DNA from: Pocillopora verrucosa | Taxonomy: Eukaryota; Cnidaria; Anthozoa; Scleractinia; Pocilloporidae | Assembly: GCF_036669915.1 (NCBI RefSeq) | Contig: NC_089321.1 | Coordinates: forward strand, 16,258,093-16,322,092 | Length of the DNA stretch: 64,000 bases | Direction: 5' to 3' | In this document: positions 35,906 through 46,564 of the stretch, one piece after another | Numbering within the stretch: the first letter of the stretch is position 1 | Layout: the number at the start of each line of letters is the position of its first letter | Position numbers and translations under genes: made by a program | The notes under the pieces: model-generated | Databases searched by the model: none | What the model saw: only the letters and a program-made list of their open reading frames with translations | Told to the model about the DNA's origin: nothing

Positions 35906-36484
35906 AAAGATGTAATCCTAATGCTGACATTGCCTTCTTGATGGACTCCTCGGGAAGTATCTCCCGTGAAAACTACGAAAAAGTGAAAACATTTGTGTCA
36001 AACCTCGCTGCGAGCTTCAACATTTCTCCAGGGGGATCCCGTGTGGCTGTTGTTCTCTACAGTACAGGCGCAACAACTGCAATCAAGTTTGATGACTTCA
36101 CAAGCGCAGACTCGTTTGAGAGAGCAGTGAAACTCCTAAAACATGAGCGCGGATTCACAAGGATAGATCTTGCTCTTCAAAGGGCCTATTACGACTTGTT
36201 CGGCAGACGAGGCAGTTCTCGGTATGAAGTACCAAAAATTGCCTTCCTCCTCACCGATGGAAAACAGACGGAAGACTCCCAAGCACTCTCTCTTGGAAAG
36301 ATGGCCCGCCTTATCAAGGATCAAGGAGTGCGAATCGTTGCAATAGGAGTTGGAAAACAAGTCGAAACTCAAGAACTTATGACAATTGCAACTAACGAAA
36401 AGGACGTCATACAGGCAGACACATTTGACGACTTATTAGAAAAAGTGCAACCGATCGCCGAGAGTGCATGTGAAAGCTTTTTAG
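35906..36484 (+). CDS. VWA domain B1 exon (canonical MIDAS)
   Basis: The first VWA domain of gene B, phase 1-1. The acceptor is CACAG at 35905, with an in-phase alternative six bases upstream; the donor is gtaaca. Bracket cysteines are RCNPNAD and ESACES. MIDAS is complete: ADIAFLMDSSGSIS, loop 2 HERGFTRIDLAL with Thr, and loop 3 LLTDGKQ with Asp. An NIS sequon follows helix 1. It should bind a divalent cation and an extracellular ligand. Confidence 0.93.
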
Positions 36485-36786
36485 GTAACAGCCCTCTTTT
36501 CATTACTGAAAAATAATACCATAAGCTCGCAATGTAACTTGTATAGATTAAAGGACCTTTGATGCAGGCTCTGTCTTTCAAGATTGATTAAGACACGAGG
36601 TTAAGGGCTTGGTCCCGAACATCTGCTAATCTGAGCACGACCTAATCCCCCATTCTAGTGGGCAAAGTGTGGGTCACATCGATAATCGTTATGCCGAGGG
36701 TATTACGCATTCCTTGTACTAAAAGGTATGCCGTTCAAGATAAAGAATATATCAATATATATCTTGAGACTTTTTTGTTATTTCAG

Positions 36787-36816
36787 CTGTTCCTATTCCA
36801 GAGGAAATTGACGATG
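36787..36816 (+). CDS. 30-nt linker microexon of gene B
   Basis: The acceptor ttatttcag ends at 36786 and the strong donor gtaagt starts at 36817. Length 30 nt, phase 1 in and phase 1 out, encoding an acidic proline-containing linker, VPIPEEIDD. Its perfect phase match and two good splice sites support it, though there is no transcript evidence. It would insert ten residues between B1 and B2. Confidence 0.6.
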
Positions 36817-37779
36817 GTAAGTAAATAAAGTTCATGTTTTATACCAGAATAAATATTTACAATGGAACTCATTAAGTAGGGTACTGTTGTAATAGAAATG
36901 TCAACTTAACGAATTTTGAGAAAAAGAAAAAAACGTTTCCGAAAATTCACTCGTCATACTAGTAACGGAAATAATGCATCAGCACGAGATATCTGCATTC
37001 ATGAAAACAATCCTGTCCTCGATTCGCAAATATGACTTCTCACCGAAAATTTAATCCCGCGAAATAAAACAATCAAATGAAAAAGTCTGCATGCGATTTA
37101 TTTGTCATTTCCAACACACCTCTTTCATGCTGGCGAGCTTGATTCTCGTTCTTTCATTGGCATGATTGGAGGGGGGGTTACCGAAGTCCATTTTGTTGGG
37201 TACGTGCCGCTGGCCCCTACCCTATTGAAGCTTTTTCTGAGGCTAATTATAAACTTCATCTTAGACATTTTGGGTGAATGCAACAATCTTCCCATTGTTG
37301 AATCCCTACTTAACAGAATTTTCTTACTCTCAAAATACCGAAAATGTGCGACCCATTCTAGTAACTCTATTGAAGTTGCAACTCCATTATATCTAACCTA
37401 GTGGTGACAATGCGAATCCATCCAGTGCAACATCAGCCTCTTTGTAGGAAGCCCCCCCTCCCTCCCCCCCCCCCCCCCAACGGTCATTTACGAATAAGTA
37501 TATTTTTAAAGAGGCACAATTCCGCAAAAGATTGTTTTTGGGCAAGTTTATGTTACTATTTTGCTGAAGGTACTTTTCAGTGCCATCTGGTGATGATACC
37601 TTCAATAATTTCTCGGTCAAAGCGTTTTTGGCGTTCTGAATATATCTTATAAAACTGCTTAAAATCTGTCGGGATTCTTATTTTCCTGATCTGACTCGCA
37701 GCAGAACAAAAATACTAAACTGGTAGATAGTTCTTATGAGCATAATTTCCAGTTATATTCATCATCATCTTCTCGACAG
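36817..37779 (+). other. Intron between microexon and B2
   Basis: This 963-nt intron has a C-rich tract at 37452-37478 ending in C15 (the G-rich complement could form a quadruplex). Nothing else was recognised. Confidence 0.6.
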
Positions 37780-38355
37780 AATGCCAACCTGATGTGGACG
37801 TCGCTTTCCTGGTAGACTCATCCGGAAGCATTTCTTTTAGAAACTTCCGAAAGGTAAAAAATTTTGTCGTGGAACTGGCTTCAAAATTCGACATTTCCCC
37901 GGGAGGATCCCGTGCGGCTGTTGTTGTTTACAGTACAAGAGCAACCACGAGGATCAGGTTCACAGATCACTCTACCTATGGGTCGTTTGCAAATGCTGTG
38001 CAAAGATTACGACATGAACGAGGTTATACCAGGATAGATCTTGCTCTTGAAAAGGCTTATCTTGACGTGTTCGGTTCTCGAGGAAAATCCCGCTTTCTGG
38101 TGCCAAAAATCGCGTTCGTCCTCACAGACGGAGAACAGACAAAGACTGGAAATGAACTTTCTCTCGAAGTGGTTTCTGACCGCCTCAAAAAGAAAGGAGT
38201 ACGAATCATATCGATAGGAATTGGAAAACGTGTGGACAAGAGCCAGCTTACAGAAATCGCCAGTAGCGAAAAGGATGTCGTGATAGCTGAGTCATTTGAT
38301 GGGTTGGTATCTGAAGTGGAACCACTCTTTCAGAGCGCGTGTAAAGGGAATGAAG
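37780..38355 (+). CDS. VWA domain B2 exon (canonical MIDAS)
   Basis: A phase 1-1 exon with acceptor cgacag and donor gttggt. Bracket cysteines are in ECQPDVD and QSACKG. MIDAS is complete: VDVAFLVDSSGSIS, HERGYTRIDLAL and VLTDGEQ. B2 is very similar to B1 throughout, including the LDVFGSRGKSR loop (B1 YDLFGRRGSSR), which suggests that the two arose by a fairly recent duplication. Confidence 0.93.
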
Positions 38356-38379
38356 GTTGGTTTATTCTTGAATTAGTGC

Positions 38380-38594
38380 TTTTAACCCTTTAACTCCCAC
38401 GATCTGATTGTTAATTCTCCCCTCTAGCCATTACACATCCCCTTTTTAATAAGTTACAAGAATTTGGCGTTAGATCAAGAGAACAACCTCTACCTGATAA
38501 CTTGAAGTATTCTCATTACCAGTTTGCTGTATATTGTATGGATATATAGGGAGAAGTTACGTGTTAATCACCTCCGGGAGTTAAAGGGTTAAAA
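38380..38594. mobile_element. MITE-like element with perfect 19-bp inverted ends
   Basis: The left end TTTTAACCCTTTAACTCCC (38380-38398) is the exact reverse complement of the right end at 38576-38594. The element is 215 bp, non-coding and lies within the B2-B3 intron. The ACCCTTTAACTCCC end type is one I associate with abundant coral repeats (recollection, not checked). It looks fairly intact. Confidence 0.75.
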
Positions 38595-38907
38595 CGAAAA
38601 TCTACTAAAAATCATGATACAATAATGTGCCGTCTTCTTCGTGGCTCTCCTCAAGAGTAAAAAAATTAGTTTGAACTGTCAAAACGTTGGAAAAAATTAT
38701 TGTACGGACATTAATAGTGTTTGACTGGGTAAACCAGGACTCCTTAAGATCATTGACCGTTAAAAGAGAAATGACCTTTTTTAGATGAAGGAACTTAATT
38801 GTCTTATGAATTGTCGTTTTTACACCACATGAAACTGATCTTTCCTATTTTCACAATACTGTTTGTAAAGTGAACAACCAACTCTTTTCAACACTATTCA
38901 ATTTTAG

Positions 38908-39480
38908 AGCTTCCCCGCTGTGGAACACAGGTAGATATCGCTTTTCTTGTGGACTCATCTGGAAGTATTTCGAGTACCAACTACCGAAGAGAGAAAGCCT
39001 TTATTAACGCAGTTGCCAAAAGCTTTGGAATATCCAAAGATAAGTCTCGAGCTGCCCTAGTGCTATTTAGCAACTCAGCGTCAACAAAGATACGATTTGA
39101 GGACCATTCAAGTACAGCGTCCTTTACAGCGGCCGTCGAAGCCCTTCGTCACGAGCGAGGCTTTACTCGCATCGACCGAGCCTTGGAGGTTGCCACTCGA
39201 GAGGTATTCCCAAATGCCCGAAAAGATGTCTATCAGATTGCCATGGTAATAACAGATGGAAAACAAACCCAAATGGATGATACGAAAGATCTTAGGGAGG
39301 TGTCCAAACCGTTGCGAAAGGCCGGAGTAAGAGTATTGGCGCTTGGGGTTGGTTCTGGAGTCGATGAAAAAGAGCTACGACTTATAGTCGAGAGGGATGG
39401 AGATGTTTTACTTGCCAAATCTTTTACAGAACTGATCAGCAGAGTTGGAGCATTGATCAAATCTACGTGTAATCTAGCAG
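38908..39480 (+). CDS. VWA domain B3 exon (canonical MIDAS)
   Basis: A phase 1-1 exon with acceptor ttttag and donor gtaaga. Bracket cysteines are in PRCGTQVD and KSTCNLA. MIDAS is complete: VDIAFLVDSSGSIS, HERGFTRIDRAL and VITDGKQ. It resembles R1-R13 in helix 1 (AKSFGIS versus AKTFGLS) and in RKAGVRVLALGVG, so a B3-like exon is a plausible ancestor of the array. Confidence 0.93.
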
Positions 39481-40207
39481 GTAAGAGCTTTTCTTACAGT
39501 AAAGATTTCATATACAGGTGAAAAATTGGGTGAATGGTAGAGATATATCGAGAAAGTGCAGCATTCGAGACGAATGGCCTCAAGTTGTCACTAATGGCAC
39601 ATTGATGGATCCGTAAAATTTCAATCTTTGTACACCGATTTTAAAATCGTCAGTATGAGCAAATAAGTTGAATTGTTGATTATATCATATTCATCACCCG
39701 ACAAAACATATTATCGAATTTTTTTTCTTCGTTCACAAATCCCTTAAATGTGTCAGCATTTTTTTACCATAGCAACCTGTTTTAATAGTTTCAGGCTTCT
39801 CTAAAAGTAAATGGTTTTCAGTCATCTTTCCCGTTTTGTTTCAATATCATTGCGAGTTTGATTTCGTAGTTGAACTTCCCAACCTTAAGATCTCTTAGAT
39901 ATTGAGATCAGGATGATTTGGACTTACAAACAGTGTTTGATCATGTAAATATGCCAGGTACAACAAGTATAATTATATGGGTTGACCAGGTCTCAATAGT
40001 CTCTAAGCTGACTTGTTGATGTAAAACTTTACGTGTGACATAATCAGCAATTGCATATTTTTCAACCATTTCAAATTTTTCAGGGAAGTCTAATGATACT
40101 TACGGAATTTCGAGAATCGTTCTAAAAAGCACGTAGGACAAACTCGCTAAACAGGCAGTTCCTTACCCGAAAATATTTCCTCCTCACGCCAAACTTTCTT
40201 TTTTCAG

Positions 40208-40771
40208 TTCCAGAGCCATGCGACATTTCTGCGGATTTGACTTTTATATTTGGATCAGGAGGCATTGGAGCGGGTAACTTCCTCAGACTAAAGACCGTTT
40301 TAAAAACAATCGCGACGAGCTTCGGCATTTCGTCAAAAAGGAGTCGTGCCTCCATCGTGACCTTTAGTGATTCGTCTGCTTCTGTGAGTGCATCGTTTGA
40401 ATCTTTCACATCCACAAAGGAATTCCAGGACTCCCTATCCTCCTTAACATATAAAGATAAACGAGGTGATATCCGTCTGGCACTGAAACTTGCAGAGAAG
40501 AGGGTGTTTCCAAAGGCAAGAAAGGGGGTGGCAAAAATCGCAGTGGTCGTCATTGATGGGAGAGAGAATAATAATGGACAATGGCAGGATTCTGTGTTGT
40601 CGTTGAGGAAGGCAGGTATCCGCGTGTTACTTTTGGGGATTGGCTCGGAAATAAAACGCGAATCCTTACGAAAACTTGTTGAAAAAGACGATGATCTCGT
40701 CATTAAGGATTCATTTATAACTCTGCTGAAGGATTCTGTTCAAGTGGCAAAGACCACGTGCTCTGCTGCTG
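40208..40771 (+). CDS. VWA domain B4 exon (MIDAS lost)
   Basis: A phase 1-1 exon with acceptor tttcag and donor gtaagt. The cysteine bracket is kept (EPCDIS, KTTCSAA). The first MIDAS Asp is gone (LTFIFGSGGIG), loop 2 is DKRGDIRLAL without Thr, and loop 3 is VIDGREN, which keeps Asp. The fold is otherwise complete and in frame, so this is a divergent domain and not a pseudo-exon. Metal binding is unlikely. Confidence 0.9.
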
Positions 40772-40825
40772 GTAAGTGCAGTTAATCTCTGTTAGTTGCA
40801 TTTCACGTTTCCAAATAGTGCCAGG

Positions 40826-40840
40826 CAATATAACTCTACT
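40826..40840 (+). repeat. Target-site duplication, left copy
   Basis: CAATATAACTCTACT, 15 bp, identical to 42575-42589 on the other side of the inserted element. Confidence 0.85.
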
Positions 40841-40902
40841 AGGTAATTTAGTGTGAACAACTGAGTTGAAAACGTAAATTGGCCACCGTAAAGGGTAAAA
40901 AA

Positions 40903-40936
40903 GCTGACGTTTCGAGCGTTAGCCCTTCGTCAGAGC
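40903..40936 (-). ncRNA. Hammerhead-ribozyme-like motif, left arm
   Basis: Read on the minus strand: stem I GCT/AGC, CTGACGA box, stem II GGGC-TAAC-GCTC, GAAA box, then CGTC with a GUC cleavage triplet. Stem III is only ACGU and self-complementary, so activity would probably need a dimer. One extra A precedes stem II. Penelope-like elements are known to carry such motifs. Confidence 0.6.
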
Positions 40937-42427
40937 GATTGGAGGAATTGTGGGTTGTGTGTGGGTTTATATGCAGAAAGTGGAGCTACGCTATTGGTGG
41001 GAATATGTTGAATATTGGTGGGAATATGTTTATATGTGGGTTTATATGCAGAAAGTGGAGCTACGCTATTGGTGGGAATGTGTTGACGAGAAAACAGGAA
41101 TAAATTAGTTGAATGAAAAGCGCTCGTTGATTCGGTGGGGATTGAGGGTGCCGATTTGGAAGATAAATTTTTGCACGTAAAGTGATCAGTGATCTTAATG
41201 GATCTATTGGGTCCCGATATTTTCTCTGCACATTGCCTCTGATTTTTCGGAAAAATCAGAGTCGTCACTACATATTCGACGAAGTCTGAGAAACTGTGAA
41301 AAAGGTATGGAGTTCTTGACGTGTGATGGATGTGAAGATGAATACAACAAGTAAATATGTGAATCTGTAGGTTTCTAGTAAACACTAGTGCATAAACCGT
41401 TGCCTTCAATTGAAATTTTGATGTCTAGAAAAGCCAAAGAAGTGTCGGAAATTTCCCAGGTATATTTAAGAGCCGGATGAAAGGAATTGACGCCGGTTAT
41501 AAATTGAGTGAGCTCCTCTCTGGTAGAGGAGGTAGCGCCGATGCAATCGTCAATGTAACGGCTGTAGAGTTCAGGTTGTGGGGCGTGGTAGATACTTTCG
41601 ATACACTGTTAAGGAACCTAGCTCTGAAACACGACTCCGTTTGGCCGAACTAGTACTCACACTCAATTGCTTTTCATTCGGTGGTAACTACTACAAACAA
41701 ACTAATGGCGTGGCCATGGGTACTAAAATGGGACCCAGCTACGCCAATCTTTTCGTAGGTTTTATCGAACATCAATTTTTTAGTCAATACCACACCCCAC
41801 AACCTGAACTGTACGGCCGTTACATTGACGAAACCTACAGATTCACTTAGTTACTTGTTGTATTCATCTTCACATCCATCACACGTCAAGAACTCCATAC
41901 CTTTTTCACAGTTTCTCAGACTTCGTCGTTTATGTAGTGACGACTCTAAAAATCAGAGGCAATGTGCAGAAAAAATATCGGGACCCAATAGATCCATTAA
42001 GATCACTGATCACTTTACGTGTACCTCCGCCAATGTTATTTACTGCATAACTTGCACTTATTGCAATAAGTTATACATTGGCGAAACAGGAAGACGACTA
42101 GGTGACCGATTCCGAGAACACCTTCGCGACGTGGAATGAAATGAGAAGGACGCATCCAAACCAGTCGCTAGACACTTTAATCTCCCTAATCATTCTAAAC
42201 AGCATATGGCAGTTTGCGGCCTTTCCTTACATCTGGGCAGTTCGGAAAGCCGCAAAACACTAGAACAAAAATTTATCTTCCAAATCGGCACCCTCAATCC
42301 CCACCGAATCAACGAGCGCTTTTCATTCAACTAATTTATTCCTGTTTTCTCGTCAACACATTCCCACCAAAAGCGTAGCTCCACTTTCTGCATATAAACC
42401 CACACACAACCCACAATTCCTCCAATC

Positions 42428-42461
42428 GCTCTGACGAAGGGCTAACGCTCGAAACGTCAGC
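42428..42461 (+). ncRNA. Hammerhead-ribozyme-like motif, right arm
   Basis: Exact inverted counterpart of the left-arm motif: CTGACGA at 42431-42437, stem II at 42439-42450, GAAA at 42451-42454 and predicted cleavage after the C of GUC at 42458. The stem I pairs are 42428-42430 with 42459-42461. It needs an in vitro test because stem III is minimal. Confidence 0.6.
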
Positions 42462-42529
42462 TTTTTTACCCTTTACGGTGGCCAATTTACGTTTTCAACT
42501 CAGTTGTTCACACTAAATTACCTGCTATA

Positions 42530-42574
<45 letters not shown>

Positions 42575-42575
<1 letters not shown>

Positions 42576-42589
42576 AATATAACTCTACT
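42575..42589 (+). repeat. Target-site duplication, right copy
   Basis: Identical to the 15 bp at 40826-40840; it defines the right edge of the inserted element. Confidence 0.85.
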
Positions 42590-42669
42590 GGCATTGTCCC
42601 CCACAATTTATTTTTTGCATGTTATGTGGCAATTCATAGTGGTGGATCTGGGGGAGGGGTTCGGAGGGT

Positions 42670-42727
42670 CCGGCCTCTAAGAATCGCAGAAGGAAGAACC
42701 GGCCTCTAAGAATCGCAGAAGGAAGAA
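42670..42727 (+). repeat. Perfect 29-bp tandem duplication
   Basis: Two exact adjacent copies of a 29-bp unit beginning CCGGCCTCTAAGAATCGCAG. Located in the B4-B5 intron, just right of the retroelement. No known function. Confidence 0.85.
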
Positions 42728-43123
42728 AAGCCGGCAGGGCAAGCGACAAACCCCCCCCCCTCCACCCTCCTTAGCTCAAGGTCTGGATCAGCCACTGATC
42801 CACGACACGTCACTCTTGGCGTATCACAAATTTTCTCAAATATGCAATATTTGGAGTTGTGATCCGTAAATTGAGGCGAATGAGTGCAAAATGAAAATCA
42901 TCAGAACTTCCCTTCAACTTTGACTGAACATAGGTTTTGACCTCTTTCAAGAAACATATCTTCCAATTTGATTAAGAGTTCAAATGAAATTCTAAGACCT
43001 TAGCGTTTGAAGTGATAAGAGTTTCTGATCGGCTCTTGACAAAGAAAAAACACTAGTACTGTTTATTCGCTAGCCAACCCGGTCGCCTTATTTTTTATAA
43101 AAATTCAATTTCTTTTTTGTTAG

Positions 43124-43690
43124 TTCCTCCGCCGTGCCAGTATCCAGCGGACATCCTTTTTATGATAGATTCCTCTAAGACTTTTGACGAGAAGGAATTT
43201 TTACGGCATAAAGCCTTCGTAGAGGTCATGGCAAAAAGTTTCGGAAATAATACTCGTTCTGCAGTTGTAACCTACGGAGAAAAACCTTCTATAAAATCAA
43301 ACTTCCATGACTCTTTGAACATAACTTACTTTCTGAGCGTTGTTCAAAGTATAGTGAAAGACGACGTAAACGATAATCGACTAGACATAGCTATCAATAT
43401 GGCCACAACTGACCTATTTCCAAAAGCACGACCTAGTGCGGCGAAGTTGGCAGTGGTCGTTACTGATGGAAGTCAAACAAGTGGACCAAATGCCTTGGAA
43501 CTCCAGCAAGCTTTCGATGCTTCCGCTAAGGCAGGTGTTCGCACGGTTGCTTTAGGGATTGGCAAGGCCTTGAACGTGGAAGAGTGGCGCAGTCTTGTTC
43601 CGCGAAAAGAAGACTTCCTTCAAATTGAGAATTCTCAAGATATGACTTTAAAGATACGTGACATAGCAAAGCAAGTTTGCGCAGCAGCAG
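43124..43690 (+). CDS. VWA domain B5 exon (partial MIDAS)
   Basis: A phase 1-1 exon with acceptor gttag and donor gtaaca. The cysteine bracket is PPPCQYP and AKQVCAAA. DxSxS reads DSSKT, loop 2 is DNRLDIAI with Asn in the Thr position, and loop 3 keeps VTDGSQ. Helix 1 is followed by a shortened SFGNNTRSAV loop with an NNT sequon. The PPPC entry and ending resemble R1-R13. Confidence 0.9.
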
Positions 43691-44050
43691 GTAACAAAAT
43701 GTGAATAATATATTATCTGCCTTTCCGGGACGTAAATTCTTCCCATCCAAAACAAAATGACGAGGGAGGACTAACCTCCTCTTCCCCTCCCCTCATAGCC
43801 ATCATGGAGTGCACAAAGACCGCAAAGCACCACAGTTGCAATACTGAAATATGACGTAAGAGCTTAGAGTGTCCAAGATGACTATTTAACTTTCCTTAAC
43901 TGATGGCATGTGATAGTGTCGTCTTATCGTCTGGATGGGTGTAGTCCCGAGAAGGACTGTTGTCGGTAGTAGTGACTGACGTTACAACAACCTTAATTTA
44001 GCAGCTGTAGTTTTGTCTTTTCAATCAAAATTTTCTTGTTTAACACGTAG

Positions 44051-44635
44051 AGCCGATCGAGGAACCAACCTGTGGCTACGCTATGGATATCATCTTTCTT
44101 GTGGATTCTTCAGACAGAATCGGTATCGAAAACTACGACAAACAAAAATCTCTTGTAATATCCATCGCAAGGAGTTTTGGGATCTCTCACAACACCAGTC
44201 GTGCGGCTGTAGTACGGTACAGTGACTCTGCATCTGCTTATTTCCAATTCGAAGATTCATCGAGTATCAATAAATTTGAAAGAGCTATTCATAGAATGTC
44301 TCTCCAAAAAGGTCCGCCAAGACTGGACAAAGCGTTTGATGTCGCCTTGGCAGACGTCCTTCCTCAAGCTAGAAGAGGAATACCTAAAATAGCATTTGTT
44401 GTGACGAACGGTAAGCAAAATTCTGGCGAGGATATGAAAGCTCTAGACGCAGCTTCTGAGCTGTTAAGGAGGGCAGGGGTCAAGGTGATCGCCCTGGGCG
44501 TTGGCACAGAAGTTCACCTTGAAGAGCTAAAGATCATTGTAGAAGATGAGGAAGAGCACATTGTGACAGCTGAATCTTATAGCGAATTGATTTTGAACAA
44601 GGAAAACATCAGTGAAAAGATATGCGAACAAGCAG
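44051..44635 (+). CDS. VWA domain B6 exon (partial MIDAS)
   Basis: A phase 1-1 exon with acceptor acgtag (weak pyrimidine tract) and donor gttagt. The bracket is EPTCGYA and EKICEQA. DxSxS is DSSDR, loop 2 is KGPPRLDKAF with Pro for Thr, and loop 3 is VTNGKQ with Asn for Asp, so all three metal loops are changed. An NTS sequon follows helix 1. It is the last single-copy VWA before the amplified array. Confidence 0.9.
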
Positions 44636-46564
44636 GTTAGTGCAATTTCCCACGAGTCCTCAAAACATGTAGGCAATTTAACCTCCCAGAGAAAGCAGAA
44701 GTCAAACCAGCTCCTGAGAAGTTATTAAATTTAAACTTAACCCCACTATCTAAATAATAATAAAATATTTGTAGTTTGTTTACAAAAAGTCCTTTCAGAA
44801 AAGAAGTCTGAAAAAATTAAGATGCAAAAAAATTCTCCAAAAAAGCAAAAATATAAAGAAAAAAAGACCAGATAAAGGTGTTTATATTTGGAACATTACA
44901 GGTGATGAACTAAATCTCCTCATTCTCAAATAAGGAAAAAGCCTAAATCGGTTATTCCTGAAGGTAATGACAAAAGATGTTTATGTTTACAAGACATTTT
45001 TTTCAGACCTTCTGTTGTTCAATACTAGAATATCTGATTCCTCTTTGTTCTATGATTTATCGAGTGTTTCCATAGCACCCTGTCTACCATTGAGTGAGGC
45101 TCCTCTGTCTCTTTATTACCCCATGGTCATTTCAGGGGAACAAATGCTTATGCTCATTTTTGGAAAATCTTATGTCGGTTCTGCTTTTTGAAATTAGTTA
45201 AGCACCTTTAAACTCTTTTGCCTCATCTTTACTTCTTCCTGTGCCCCCAAATACTATTTAGGCTAGATTTCTTAAGAGCTGTGTACCTATGATGACTTTA
45301 GCTGCAACTAACCTGAGAAAACCAATTCGTAAGTTGTTAAGCCATCTCCTGGTCATCTAAATTTATTTTATTTCCACTTTTTGTAAATAGACTGCTCTCC
45401 TCAGTAAAATCTCTCATGTTCACTTTCATTGCCCTAACTGTGTATCAGTTGCATAACATAACATAATTTGTTTCTGAGACAATCACTGGCAAAATGTTTA
45501 TGTACCTAAATTTCTATCCGGGGTAATTACAATCAACAACACAACATTTTTGATCAAAAAAAATTCATTGATTCATTCACTGATTGATGGAAATCAAGAA
45601 AGCTAATGATGCTCGCAGGCAAGCTGCCCGTTAAAGCCTGAATTTTCTCCAGGCTTCCTCTCCACAATTCCTCAATTCCGCTTTACTATAGCGCCCTCAG
45701 TTTTATCACATTGTAATATTATCACCGACCCCGATTCCCTAAGGATCCACGTTGAGAGTAATTTCACATAAATAACCTGACCATAGTGGCCGAGTATGAA
45801 GTCCTCGTCTCACGGTCAACACTAGCTTTTGCATCTCATTAATGTTTACCGTTTCTCATCGTCGCTTTTTCTGATCATTTCAAACCAAATTCACGAACAT
45901 TATCATTGCAACTGAATTAACACAACACAAATCGAGTAAAGCTCGCTTTAATACCTCACGTTGTGACGCAGCTGCCTTCACACTGTTTTCCTTGTTCGGC
46001 CAGTTAGCGCTCGCAGAAACTACATCATCCCTCTTCAATCAAAGTGAACATGTCAAAAAAAGACTCTGCATAACTGAGGCACCCTCAAAAGGCATACTTA
46101 TCCATAAGCAAATGATAACCAAAACAGACAGAAATTGAATTTCAATGGCGTAAGACAATTACGTCACACGCCTGCGCAAGCGTAACACAAAAAACAAAAC
46201 AACTTACTGAAGGCTCAAGTCTTCCACAAAAACTTAGTCGAAGCCGTTTCAATTTCTCCTGTTCGCGCCAAGAATTGAAAAAAATTACTTTTCTCAGGTT
46301 AGTATGGAGCCTTTACAAAGTGTCCTAGAGTATCATTAAGCTCGCTATTGGACTAAATTCATGAACAAGTTCAACGAAACGAATTTGTTCCCTTTCGGAG
46401 TTACCTTATTTGGCCAACTCCGGAGGAGAGCTTTGTAAAATGTCTCCAGTGTCTCCAGGGAAAAACAAAACCACAATCTGAACTCTTAAAAGTTTTTATT
46501 CAATCTTCAGCTAAAAATATCTAAAAACTCATCCAGCCCTGGAGACTTAAAAAAAATACTTACA
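44636..46564 (+). other. Intron between B6 and the amplified array, left part
   Basis: About 1.9 kb of AT-rich DNA with no recognised gene or element. The first array unit begins at its right edge, where an A-rich stretch (46549-46557) precedes the sequence shared by all units. No start codon with signal peptide or clear promoter is seen, which favours the array being part of gene B. Confidence 0.55.

Larger units (their letters stand above)
40841..42574. mobile_element. Composite inverted Penelope-like retroelement
   Basis: Two 5'-incomplete Penelope-like copies lie in opposite orientation, meeting near 41590. Both outer arms (about 40841-41180 and about 42265-42525) are inverted repeats. 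The plus half has a reverse-transcriptase fragment (GVAMGTKMGPSYANLFVGF and LYGRYID) and a GIY-YIG endonuclease fragment (NVIYCITCTYCNKLYIGETG). The minus half has the RYIDDCIGA catalytic region and FLDIKIS. This RT plus GIY-YIG pair is diagnostic of the family. It is broken and not autonomous. The 15-bp target duplication and similar arms suggest a fairly young insertion. Confidence 0.85.
40772..43123 (+). other. Intron B4-B5
   Basis: This 2.35-kb intron owes 1.73 kb to the Penelope-like insertion. Other content is a perfect 29-bp tandem duplication at 42670-42727 and a C10 run near 42753. Confidence 0.7.

Noticed and set aside
40122-40703. A 193-codon open frame on the minus strand
   Set aside because: It is antisense to VWA exon B4 and has no recognisable domain; serine-rich composition is typical of reverse reading of this exon.
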